64,000 nucleotides of DNA, taken from contig NZ_RAPS01000001.1 of the NCBI RefSeq assembly GCF_003610255.1, positions 3,968,001-4,032,000 on the forward strand. Direction: 5' to 3'. The DNA is from Streptomyces sp. TLI_171 (GTDB lineage Bacteria; Actinomycetota; Actinomycetes; Streptomycetales; Streptomycetaceae). This document shows positions 30,118 through 38,576 of this stretch, one piece after another (position 1 is the stretch's first letter; each line of letters starts with the position of its first letter). The notes beneath the pieces were generated by a model. It was not told the DNA's origin, searched no databases, and saw only the letters and a list, made by a program, of their open reading frames with translations. A program made the translations under genes and the position numbers.

Positions 30118-31911
30118 ATGGTTGCTGTGTCCACTGTGAAGTCGGCCGGCCCGGCCGCGTCCCCCACCCGGGGCGAGGAGCCCGGCCCGCTGGAGCGGTG
30201 GCGGCCGAGGGCCGCCGCGTCGACGGTCTGGTACCTGCGGCTGATGGCCCTGCTGAACCTGCTGGCGGTGCTCTCGGTGCCGTTCCGCGACCAGGTGCAG
30301 CGCCACAACGAGGGGGAGTACTTCACTCCCTACCTGATGACCGCGGGCCTGACCTCGGTTCTGCTGTCGCTGTTCCTGGCGGTGGCGATGCGCCGGCGCA
30401 AACGGGCGGCGTGGATCTTCAACACCGGCCTGGCGGGGCTGACCTTCGTCGGCTTCGTGCTGCTCCTGTTGATCGGAGACCGTTTCGCCGACCACCCGTG
30501 GAACTACTTCTCGATGGTGCTGACCGGCCTCTTCCTGGTGGCGCTGCTGGTCTCCCGCAAGGAGTTCACCTCCAAGGGCGACCGCTCCAACCCGAAGACC
30601 GCGGTGGCCGCCGGCCTGGGCGGTCTGGTGCTGGGCGGCCTGATCGGCTCGGTGCTGGTGCAGCTGACCAACACCGCCTCCGGAGCCGGCTTCGGCACCC
30701 GGTTCAGCTACGCGGTGCACCGGATGATCACCCTGACGCCGTCCGAGCGGGTGGCCGACGTGGTCTCCGTCCCCACCTGGGTGAACGCGGCGATCAACGC
30801 GATGAGCGCGGTGCTGTTCCTGTTCGTGCTGTGGGTGGCGTTCCGCTCGCCGCGCGGCGAGGAGCTGCAGAGCGACGAGGACGAGCGCAGGCTCCGCGAG
30901 CTGCTGGACCGGCAGGGCGAGCGGGACTCGCTCGGGTACTTCGCGCTGCGCCGGGACAAGGCCGTGGTGTTCTCGCCGAGCGGCAAGGCGGCGGTCGCCT
31001 ACCGGGTGGTGGGCGGTGTGACGCTCGCCTCCGGCGACCCGATCGGCGACCCGGAGGCCTGGCCGGGCGCGATCGACGCCTGGCTCGCGGAGGCCCGCGA
31101 GCACGCCTGGGTGCCGGCCGTGATGGGCGCCTCCGAGGAGGCCGGGGTGATCTACGCCCGGCACGGCCTGGACGCCCTGGAGCTGGGCGACGAGGCGATC
31201 GTCGAACTGGACGAGTTCTCGCTGGACGGCCGGGCGATGCGGGTGGTCCGGCAGGCCTACAACCGGGTCAAGCGGGCCGGCTACACGGTGCGGATCCGGC
31301 GGCACCAGGACATCCCCGAGTACGAGATGGCCGAGCTGGTGGCGAAGGCCGACCACTGGCGGGACGGCGCGACCGAGCGTGGCTTCTCGATGGCGCTGGG
31401 CCGGCTCGGCGACCCGGGTGACGGCCGCTGCGTGATGCTGGAGTGCTTCGACGGGGACGGCGAACTGCGGGCGCTGCTGAGCTTCGTCCCGTGGGGCGAG
31501 CACGGACTGTCGCTGGACCTGATGCGGCGCGACCGGGACAGCGAGAACGGCCTGATGGAGTTCATGGTGATCGAACTCCTGCAGCGCGCGAAGGAGGTCG
31601 AACTGGAACGGGTGTCGTTGAACTTCGCGATGTTCCGGTCGGTTTTCGAGCGCGGTTCGAAGCTCGGCGCGGGACCGGTGCTGCGGCTGTGGCGTTCCGT
31701 CCTGGGTTTCTTCTCGCGCTGGTGGCAGATCGAGTCCCTCTACCGGGCGAATGCGAAATACCGGCCCATCTGGGAGCCGCGTTATCTGCTCTTCGAGAAG
31801 AGCAGCGAGATTCCCCGGATCGGCATCGCCTCGGCCCGCGCGGAGGGGTTCATCACGGTGCCCAGCATGCCGGCGCTGTTCCGCCGCAGGCACGGCCAGC
31901 AGCGCGGGTGA
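30118..31911 (+). CDS. MprF-like membrane protein with DUF2156 (phosphatidylglycerol lysyltransferase-type) domain
   Basis: A 597-residue protein with five or six membrane helices in the first 240 residues and a C-terminal DUF2156 aminoacyl-transferase domain. The latter has YFALRRDKAVVFSPSGKAAVAYRVVGG (in part), GDPIGDPEAW, EEAGVIYARHGLDALELGDEA, and SVFERGSKLGAGPVLRLW. Family members modify phosphatidylglycerol with amino acids and reduce sensitivity to cationic peptides. ATG 30118 was chosen, but the ribosome site is weak; GTG 30127, GTG 30136 and ATG 30091 are alternatives. It is divergent from the two-component system, which may respond to envelope stress. Confidence 0.85.
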   Translation: MVAVSTVKSAGPAASPTRGEEPGPLERWRPRAAASTVWYLRLMALLNLLAVLSVPFRDQVQRHNEGEYFTPYLMTAGLTSVLLSLFLAVAMRRRKRAAWIFNTGLAGLTFVGFVLLLLIGDRFADHPWNYFSMVLTGLFLVALLVSRKEFTSKGDRSNPKTAVAAGLGGLVLGGLIGSVLVQLTNTASGAGFGTRFSYAVHRMITLTPSERVADVVSVPTWVNAAINAMSAVLFLFVLWVAFRSPRGEELQSDEDERRLRELLDRQGERDSLGYFALRRDKAVVFSPSGKAAVAYRVVGGVTLASGDPIGDPEAWPGAIDAWLAEAREHAWVPAVMGASEEAGVIYARHGLDALELGDEAIVELDEFSLDGRAMRVVRQAYNRVKRAGYTVRIRRHQDIPEYEMAELVAKADHWRDGATERGFSMALGRLGDPGDGRCVMLECFDGDGELRALLSFVPWGEHGLSLDLMRRDRDSENGLMEFMVIELLQRAKEVELERVSLNFAMFRSVFERGSKLGAGPVLRLWRSVLGFFSRWWQIESLYRANAKYRPIWEPRYLLFEKSSEIPRIGIASARAEGFITVPSMPALFRRRHGQQRG

Positions 31912-32082
31912 GCACGGTTTCCCGGGCCTTCGGGTTCCGGGAGGGGGGCAGGTCCCTCCGCCGGGGGGCGGAGCGGGCCGGAACATCCGTCCTCGGGATG
32001 ACTCGAGCGGCCTTCGAAGCTGATGCCGTTGATTAATCCGATGCGTAGGGTCGGATACGAGGCGTAGAAGAACGCGTGAAGG

Positions 32083-32883
32083 ATGTCGCGCGGATTCGGA
32101 ACGGGAGAAACCGGTCGTGAAGGAGATCACCCACGCGGGGGCGTGCGGTCGGGGCTGTGGGCGGTATTCCGCCGGGCCGCGGTCGCCGAGTGGGGGGCGC
32201 TGTTCGGCGCCGTGAAGGAACGGGTGGTGCGGCGGAAGTTCGCCGCGGTGCCGCTCGCGACGGCGGCGACGGCGCTGGTGCTGCTGTTCTCGATCGTCCA
32301 GCACCTGCCGGGCGGCGACCGGTTCGTGGCCGACATCGGCGTGGTGAAGGCCGCCCTGCCTCTGGACATGTCGCTGCTGCGCACCCCGCTGTCGCTGTAC
32401 GTGCCGGCGCTGGACCTGCCGGTGTGGGGGGCGCTGGCGCAGGTCTTCCTGGTGTTCGGGGTGGCGGAGACGGTGCTGGGACGGCGGCTGACCCTGGTGG
32501 TCGCCTACGCCTGCACCCTGGCCGGCACGCTGTTCGCGCGGATCGCGGTGGCGCTCGGGCCGCACCACTTCCTGGGCTTCCCGCGCTGGGTGGCGCACGT
32601 GCGCGACACCGGTCCTTCGGCGGCGGTGGTGGCGCTGGCCGTGGTGGTGGCGTTCCGCTGCCGGGCCTGGTGGACGGGAGGGGCGGTGGTGCTGGCGATG
32701 GTCGCGGAGGCCGCGGTGCTGCCGAACCTGGCCGGGCTGGAGCACCTGGTGGCGATCAGCACTGCGGTGCTGATCGCGGTCTGGGTCGAGGTGTTCGGGG
32801 ACTACTGGCCGCGGGTGCTGACCGGCGTCGGCGCGGCCGCCTCGGTCGCCGCCCAGGGGCGGACCAGGGCGGTCGCGTCCTGA
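32083..32883 (+). CDS. Rhomboid-like multi-pass membrane protein
   Basis: A 266-residue protein with about six helices between residues 50 and 245. The layout (LSLYVPALDLPVWGALAQVF, then PRWVAHVRDTGPSAAVVALA, then EHLVAISTAVLIAVWVE) resembles rhomboid-like proteins, but the GxSG catalytic serine motif is absent; DTGPSA stands where it would be expected. It is therefore probably not an active protease of the standard type. The start is uncertain: ATG 32083 has GAAGG directly abutting it, and GTG 32143 lies further in with AAGGAGA 17 bases before. It follows the MprF-like gene by 171 bases. Confidence 0.7.
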   Translation: MSRGFGTGETGREGDHPRGGVRSGLWAVFRRAAVAEWGALFGAVKERVVRRKFAAVPLATAATALVLLFSIVQHLPGGDRFVADIGVVKAALPLDMSLLRTPLSLYVPALDLPVWGALAQVFLVFGVAETVLGRRLTLVVAYACTLAGTLFARIAVALGPHHFLGFPRWVAHVRDTGPSAAVVALAVVVAFRCRAWWTGGAVVLAMVAEAAVLPNLAGLEHLVAISTAVLIAVWVEVFGDYWPRVLTGVGAAASVAAQGRTRAVAS

Positions 32884-32896
32884 GCCCGGCGCCCGG

Positions 32897-35605
32897 TCAG
32901 CCGCGGGGCAGCGGCATCTCGAAGTAGACGACCTTGCCGACCGCCTTGCGGGCGGTGCCCCACTTCTCGGACAGCTTGCTGACCAGGTTCAGGCCCCGGC
33001 CGTGCTCGGACATCGACTCGGCGGGCTCCAGCGACGGCAGGTTGTGGTTGTCGTCGCTGACCTCGACCAGCAGCTTGTCGACCCGGATCAGCTGCAGCTG
33101 CACCTCGGCCCTGGCCACCCGCACCGCGTTGGTGACCAGCTCGGACACCAGCAGCTCGACGGTCTCGGCGAGCGCGGTCAGCTGCCAGGCGGCGAGCTGG
33201 TCGCGCACCAGGCGGCGGGCCCGGCCGACCTCCAGCTCGGTGACGCCCAGCTGCCAGGTGGCCACCTCGGTCGGCGGGACGCCGTCGAAGCGGGCCACCA
33301 GCAGCGCGATGTCGTCCTGCCGGTCGTCGGAGTGCAGGGTGTTCAGCACCGTGTCGCAGGCCTCGTCCGGGGTCTGCTTGGGGTCGATCAGGTTGCCGCA
33401 CAGCGCGGCCAGGCCCTCTCCTATGTCGCCGCCGCGGACCTCGACCAGGCCGTCGGTGCACAGCACCAGCATCGAGCCGTCCGAGACGTCGATCTTCTTG
33501 GTCTGGAACGGCACCCCGCCGACGCCGATCGGCGCGCCGGACGGCAGTTCGAGCAGTTCGCCGCGGCCGTCGGGGTGGACCAGGACCGGCGGGACGTGGC
33601 CGGCCGAGGCCAGCTCGCAGGTCCGGTTGATCGGGTCGTAGACCGCGTACAGGCAGGTCGCCAGGTGGTCGTCGCCGAGCTTGTGGGCCAGGTTGTCGAG
33701 GTGGCGCAGCAGCTGGCCGGGCGGCAGGTCCAGGGCGGCCAGGGTCTGCATGGCGGTGCGGAAGCGGCCCATCGCGGCGGCCGAGTGCAGGCCGTGGCCC
33801 ATCACGTCGCCGACCACCAGGGCGACCCGGCTGCCGGGCAGCTGGATGGCGTCGAACCAGTCGCCGCCGACCTCGGCCTTGCGGTCGCCCGGCATGTAGC
33901 GGTGGGCGATCTGCACGCCGGGGATCTTCGGCGGGCGGGTCGGGATCATCGAGCGCTGCAGCGTGGTGGCGACCTTGGACTCGGCCCGGTGCAGCCGGGC
34001 GTTGTCCAGGGACAGCGCGGCGCGGGCGGCGATCTCCTTGAGGGTGTCGGCGTCGCCGCGGGTGAACGGCGCCCGGTCGGGAAGCCGCAGCAGCTTCAGG
34101 ATGCCCAGCACCTTGCCGCGGGCGGACAGCGGCAGCACCAGCATGGAGCGGCCCACCACGGTCGTCTCCAGCTCGGGGTCGCCCAGCGAGGCCGCGTAGT
34201 CGACCGCGACGTCCGGGGTGATCTGCGGCACCAGCACCGGCCGGTTCTCCTGCAGGGCCAGACCCGGAGGGGTGGAGCGCGGCACGGCGAGCAGCGCTCC
34301 CTCGTCCAGGACGTGGCTCCAGCACTGGGTGGCGGCGTTGAAGGTGCGGGCGACCCGGCGCAGCATGGTGCCGTCGTCGGGCAGGCCGGCCGGGAGCTCG
34401 GAGTCCGAGATCAGGCCGTCCAGCAGGTCGACGCAGGCGAAGTCGGCGACCCGGGGGACCAGCACCTCGCACAGCTCGCGGGCCGTGGTGTCCAGGTCGA
34501 GGGTGGTGCCGACCTGGTTGCCGACCGAGGCGAGCAGCGCGAGGTCGCCGTCGTCGGGCAGCCCGTGGATCACCTCGACGCCGCCGAGGCCGGCCGGGCG
34601 GCTCGGGGGCACGGTGGCGGCGGTGGTCGGTTCGGGTGCGGCGGCGGTTGCGGGATCGATGGCGGGGCCTCCCGGGGTCGGGCCGTGGGCGGCGGCTTCG
34701 CGCTGGCTCGGGACGGTGCTGCCGAGCCGCGGCGCACCCTCCTGGGCGGACGCGGACCCGGCAGCCTGTATCCGTACCCCGAGCGGGCCCCGGGCACCCG
34801 CGCCGAGCTGCGGCTCCACCGGTCGGCGGGCGGTGCGCTCGCGCTGCTGGGCGGCGCGCTGCTGCGGGGTGGGGTAGCGGCGGCCGAGGCCGGCGGCGAC
34901 CCGGGCGGTGCCGGACGCGCCGTCCGGCGAGGACTGGTAGGGCACCACGGCCAGCCGGGTCGCCGCGTCCACCTGCAGCGCGGGCGGGCCGGCCTCGGCG
35001 AGCGCGGCCAGCAGCCGGCGGCGGCGCTCCGTGGAGCCCGGCGGCAGCAGCCCGGCGAGCGCCTCGCAGCCCGCGCCGTCCGGCACGGCCGGGGCGAAGG
35101 CGGCGATCACCTGCTGCGGGCGGGCCGCGGCGGGCGCGGCGGCGTAGGGGACGAGGCGCTCGCCGAGGGCGATCCGCGGGCCGGCGGAGCGCAGCGGGCG
35201 GGCGTCGGCGGCCAGCGCGAGCAGCGAACGGCCGGCCGGTTCGACCAGCGGGTAGGCCCACCACAGGATGTCGCGCAGCCGCTCCTCGCGGTCGTGCACG
35301 GGCATCGCGCCGGCCCACGGGCCGTTCAGGGTGAGGTCGTCGAGGGTGTCGAAGGCGTCGCAGCGGTGGGCGGGGGCGGCGCTGTCCTGGCGGGGTTCGA
35401 CGGCGGGCAGCAGGCCGTGCGCGGTGCGGCCCAGGGCGACCTCGGCGCGGTGGCCGAACAGCTCCTCCGCGGTGCGGTTCCACATGGCGATCCGGCCGTC
35501 GGGGTCGACCAGCACGGCGGCGACCCGCAGGAGGGCCACCACCCCGGCGGGGTGGCCGCCCGGGCCGTCGGCCCGGTCCGGTGTGGAGTTGGGCTGTTCC
35601 ACCAT
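32897..35605 (-). CDS. Multi-domain SpoIIE-type phosphatase with PAS, GAF and anti-sigma kinase-like ATPase domains
   Basis: A 902-residue cytoplasmic regulator. A PAS domain lies near residues 20-80 (DPDGRIAMWNRTAEELFGH), a variable middle region contains Pro/Ala linkers, a GAF domain spans about 360-510, and a PP2C/SpoIIE phosphatase domain follows (VGGDWFDAIQL, VGDVMGHGLHSAAAMG, LCTDGLVEVRGGD, RQDDIALLVARF). The C-terminal 130 residues are a RsbW-like ATPase (ELLVSELVTNAVRVA, HGRGLNLVSKL). Such proteins switch anti-sigma or anti-anti-sigma partners, as OsaC does in S. coelicolor. The catalytic residues are all present. ATG 35605 has only AGGGG, 14 bases upstream. Confidence 0.9.
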   Translation of the reverse strand: MVEQPNSTPDRADGPGGHPAGVVALLRVAAVLVDPDGRIAMWNRTAEELFGHRAEVALGRTAHGLLPAVEPRQDSAAPAHRCDAFDTLDDLTLNGPWAGAMPVHDREERLRDILWWAYPLVEPAGRSLLALAADARPLRSAGPRIALGERLVPYAAAPAAARPQQVIAAFAPAVPDGAGCEALAGLLPPGSTERRRRLLAALAEAGPPALQVDAATRLAVVPYQSSPDGASGTARVAAGLGRRYPTPQQRAAQQRERTARRPVEPQLGAGARGPLGVRIQAAGSASAQEGAPRLGSTVPSQREAAAHGPTPGGPAIDPATAAAPEPTTAATVPPSRPAGLGGVEVIHGLPDDGDLALLASVGNQVGTTLDLDTTARELCEVLVPRVADFACVDLLDGLISDSELPAGLPDDGTMLRRVARTFNAATQCWSHVLDEGALLAVPRSTPPGLALQENRPVLVPQITPDVAVDYAASLGDPELETTVVGRSMLVLPLSARGKVLGILKLLRLPDRAPFTRGDADTLKEIAARAALSLDNARLHRAESKVATTLQRSMIPTRPPKIPGVQIAHRYMPGDRKAEVGGDWFDAIQLPGSRVALVVGDVMGHGLHSAAAMGRFRTAMQTLAALDLPPGQLLRHLDNLAHKLGDDHLATCLYAVYDPINRTCELASAGHVPPVLVHPDGRGELLELPSGAPIGVGGVPFQTKKIDVSDGSMLVLCTDGLVEVRGGDIGEGLAALCGNLIDPKQTPDEACDTVLNTLHSDDRQDDIALLVARFDGVPPTEVATWQLGVTELEVGRARRLVRDQLAAWQLTALAETVELLVSELVTNAVRVARAEVQLQLIRVDKLLVEVSDDNHNLPSLEPAESMSEHGRGLNLVSKLSEKWGTARKAVGKVVYFEMPLPRG

Positions 35606-35817
35606 GGATATCGGTCTGCCCCTTTAGTTGCTTGCTGCTCCTCCTGGCCGGTGCGCGCGTCCTTGTGCGCGTCCTCCAATGAAGCACGGAGATGCCGACC
35701 GGAGGTAGTTAATCGGGCAGATTCGTCAGTATCAGTTGCGTGTCGTCCGACGTGCGCCCCCGGAGCGCTTCGCCATCACCTGATCGGGCGCGTGCCGGCC
35801 CCGGTAGGGTGGCCCGG

Positions 35818-36936
35818 GTGAGCGTACCGAGCGTCGAGGTGTGGGCGGACCCGGAGCGGCAGGACCTGGAGGAGCGGGTCGCGGCGGCCGAGTTGGCCTG
35901 GCTGACCCTGGACGTCGACGTGGCCACCCTGCGGGTGGAGATCGACAACTTCGCCCTCGCCCACCACCAGCTGCTCGGCCCGCTGTACGCCGAACTGGAC
36001 GAGCTGGACGCGCTGATCGCCGAGTCGGTGGCGGCCCTCAGCGGCGACCCGGAGGACCTCCGCCGGGCCCGGGAGGCCCGCGAGCGGGTCGAGCCGGCCG
36101 AGGAGCGCGGCCCGCGCGAGGGCGAGCCGGAGGCCCGCCGGGTGCGGCCCGACAAGGACGCCCAGCGGATCTACCGCGAACTGGCCCGCCGCGCCCACCC
36201 CGACCTGTCCACCGACCCGGACGAGCAGCAGCGCCGCTCGGCGTTCATCGCCCGGGTCAACGAGGCGTACGCGCTGGCCGACACCGACGGGCTGGCCGCG
36301 CTCGCCGAGGAGTGGTCCACCTCCCCGGACTCCGCGCCCGCCGCCGACTCCCCCGACCGGCTGGCCTGGCTGCGCCAGCGCCTGGACTGGCTGACCGGCA
36401 GGATCGGCGCGCTCGCCACCGAGCGGGTCCGGCTGGAGCGCACCCCGATGGGGGAGCTGCTGCTGCTGCGCCCCGACGAGCCGGAGCGGCTGCTGGAGGA
36501 CCTCGCCGAGCAGTTGCTGGCCACCGCCGCCGACCGGCAGGCCCGGCTGGCCGCCCTGCTGCCCGACAATGGCAGCGACGATTCGCCCCGACCCCAGGAG
36601 ACTCCCCCGATGTTCGCTCAGCTGCCCACCGCCGACGCCGCCTCGGTGCCCGCCGACGCCGCCCTGCTCGACGTCCGCGAACAGGACGAGTGGGACGCCG
36701 GCCACGTGGACGGTGCGCTGCACATCCCGATCGGCCAGGTGGTGGCCCGCCTCGACGAGCTGCCCGAGGACCGGCTGTACGTGCTGTGCCGGGTCGGCGG
36801 CCGCTCCGCGCAGGTGGTGCAGTACCTGGTCGCCAGCGGCCGGGACGCGGTGAACGTGGACGGCGGGATGTTCGCCTGGGAGGCCGCCGGCCGCCCGATG
36901 GTGAGCAGCGGCGGGCAGGAAGCGTTCGTCCTGTAG
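35818..36936 (+). CDS. J-domain protein fused in frame to a rhodanese domain
   Basis: A continuous 372-residue frame. Residues 1-90 are an Asp/Glu/Leu-rich helical region, followed at about 105-165 by a J-domain (DAQRIYRELARRAHPDLSTD with the HPD triplet). A helical segment follows, then from about residue 265 a rhodanese domain (AALLDVREQDEWDAGHVDGA, then the active Cys in YVLCRVGGRSAQV). An internal ATG at 36610 with AGGAG at 36596-36600 would start a free 108-residue rhodanese, MFAQLPTADA. So either the product is a fusion or two proteins come from one frame. The start at GTG 35818 is the better fit; GTG 35809 is possible. Confidence 0.8.
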   Translation: MSVPSVEVWADPERQDLEERVAAAELAWLTLDVDVATLRVEIDNFALAHHQLLGPLYAELDELDALIAESVAALSGDPEDLRRAREARERVEPAEERGPREGEPEARRVRPDKDAQRIYRELARRAHPDLSTDPDEQQRRSAFIARVNEAYALADTDGLAALAEEWSTSPDSAPAADSPDRLAWLRQRLDWLTGRIGALATERVRLERTPMGELLLLRPDEPERLLEDLAEQLLATAADRQARLAALLPDNGSDDSPRPQETPPMFAQLPTADAASVPADAALLDVREQDEWDAGHVDGALHIPIGQVVARLDELPEDRLYVLCRVGGRSAQVVQYLVASGRDAVNVDGGMFAWEAAGRPMVSSGGQEAFVL

Positions 36937-36981
36937 CGGCCGCCGCCGACCCCTGTTCGAACGCACGGGCGGTGCGGCAGG

Positions 36982-37617
36982 ATGTCCGCCGTGCGCGTCT
37001 GGTCGAAGCCCGCCCGGGTGGTGCTGGTGACCGCCGGGGTGGGACTGCTGGCCTGCACCCTGGCGTTCCTCGGCGCGCTCTTCCTGCACGTGGCGCCGGA
37101 GAACTCGGCGTCCCGGGCGTACCGCGCCGAGGTGGACGCGGTGGTCTACCCGGAGTTCGAGCAGAACTGGAAGCTGTTCGCGCCGGACCCGCTGCAGCGC
37201 AACGTCACGGTCGACGCCCGGGTGCAGACCATCGCCGACGACGGCCGGATCACCACCCGCGAGTGGCGCGGCCTGACCGAGCAGGACCTGGCCGCGATCC
37301 GGCACAACCCGGCGCCCAGCCACGCCGACCAGAACCTGCTGCGCCGCGCATGGGACTTCTACGAGTCCACCCACCCCGACGGGGACGGCCAGGCGGTCGC
37401 CGGTTCGCGCGGGCAGCTCGCCGAGCAGTACCTGAAGCGGATCGCGCTGCAGCGGATCGGCCGCGGCGGCGAGCGGGTGCTGCAGGTCCAGCTGCGGGTG
37501 GGCACCGCCACCGTGGCCCCGCCGCGGTGGAGCACCGAGTCGGTCGACACCGCCGTGCACACCCGGGAGCTGCCCTGGTGGCCGGTGGACGCCGAGGACT
37601 GGCGGGGCCTGTCGTGA
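36982..37617 (+). CDS. DUF5819 family membrane-anchored protein
   Basis: A 211-residue protein with one N-terminal helix (VVLVTAGVGLLACTLAFLGALFL) and an outside domain containing VVYPEFEQNWKLFAPDPLQR, the DUF5819 hallmark. The family is found next to HTTM proteins in Actinobacteria, as here, where GTGA overlap couples it to the next gene. The W-x-LFAPDP motif is also seen in HTTM-linked domains. Function unknown; probably a partner or accessory of the HTTM protein. Confidence 0.88.
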   Translation: MSAVRVWSKPARVVLVTAGVGLLACTLAFLGALFLHVAPENSASRAYRAEVDAVVYPEFEQNWKLFAPDPLQRNVTVDARVQTIADDGRITTREWRGLTEQDLAAIRHNPAPSHADQNLLRRAWDFYESTHPDGDGQAVAGSRGQLAEQYLKRIALQRIGRGGERVLQVQLRVGTATVAPPRWSTESVDTAVHTRELPWWPVDAEDWRGLS

Positions 37618-38567
37618 TCCGCGCCGCGCTGCCCCGCCTGCTGACCACCCTCGCCCCGTACCAGGCGGCGGTGGTGCGGATCGGCGTGGCCGGCACCTGG
37701 GGCGCGTTCCTGCTGCGGGAGTGGCCGAACCGGCGGGTGCTGTACGGGGACCGCTCGCCGTGGTCCGAGCAGATGAACGGCCGGCTGATCGCCGACACGC
37801 ACGCCTTCACCGCGCTGGCCTGGAACGACGGCCGCTGGTGGTTCGAGGCGGTGTACCTGCTGGCGCTGCTCTCGGCGGCGGCGCTGGCGCTCGGCTGGCG
37901 GACCCGGGCGTCCGCGGTGGTGTTCGCGCTGACCGTGCTGTCGCTGCAGAACCGCAACGTGTTCCTCGGCGACGGCGGCGACAACCTGGTCCACCTGATG
38001 GCGATCTACCTGGTGTTCACCCGCTGCGGCACGGTCTGGTCGCTGGACGCCCGGCGCCGCGCCCGCCGGCCCGGCAAGGACCCGGCCGACTGGGGCGAGC
38101 CGCGGGCGCTGGCCGACGCGCTGGCGGCGATGCTGCACAACTGCGCGATGCTGGTGATCGCCGTCCAGGTGGTGCTGGTGTACGCCACGGCCGGCTGGTA
38201 CAAGATCCAGGGCGGGCGCTGGCAGGACGGCACCGCCGTGTTCTACCCGCTGCACCTGGGCTACTTCTCGCCCTGGCCGGGCCTGTCCGCGCTGCTCGGC
38301 GGCAGCCTGCTGGTGACCTTCCTGCTCACCTACGGCACCGTGATCGTCCAGGTCGGCTTCCCGTTCTCGCTGGCCGCCCGGCGGCTGAAGAACGTGCTGC
38401 TGGCGCTGATGGTGGGCGAGCACCTGGCGATAGCGGTGCTGCTCGGACTGCCGTTCTTCTCGCTGGCGATGATCTCCGCCGACGCCGTTTTCCTGCCCAC
38501 CGCGGCGCTGGTGGCGATGCAGCGCGGCCTGACCGGCCTGACGGGCCGCTGGGCGAAAAGTCGATAA
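37614..38567 (+). CDS. HTTM domain membrane protein (vitamin K carboxylase-like)
   Basis: A 317-residue protein with about eight helices. The pattern RIGVAGTWGAFLLREWPNRR, NRNVFLGDGGDNLVHLMAIY and ATAGWYKIQGGRWQDGTAVF is that of the horizontally transferred transmembrane (HTTM) domain seen in vitamin K-dependent gamma-carboxylase. Bacterial HTTM proteins lack the carboxylase C-terminus and their substrates are unknown. GTG 37614 overlaps the DUF5819 stop by four bases, so the two are coupled. It ends ten bases before the FUSC gene. Confidence 0.88.
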   Translation: MIRAALPRLLTTLAPYQAAVVRIGVAGTWGAFLLREWPNRRVLYGDRSPWSEQMNGRLIADTHAFTALAWNDGRWWFEAVYLLALLSAAALALGWRTRASAVVFALTVLSLQNRNVFLGDGGDNLVHLMAIYLVFTRCGTVWSLDARRRARRPGKDPADWGEPRALADALAAMLHNCAMLVIAVQVVLVYATAGWYKIQGGRWQDGTAVFYPLHLGYFSPWPGLSALLGGSLLVTFLLTYGTVIVQVGFPFSLAARRLKNVLLALMVGEHLAIAVLLGLPFFSLAMISADAVFLPTAALVAMQRGLTGLTGRWAKSR

Positions 38568-38576
38568 GCTCCGGTT

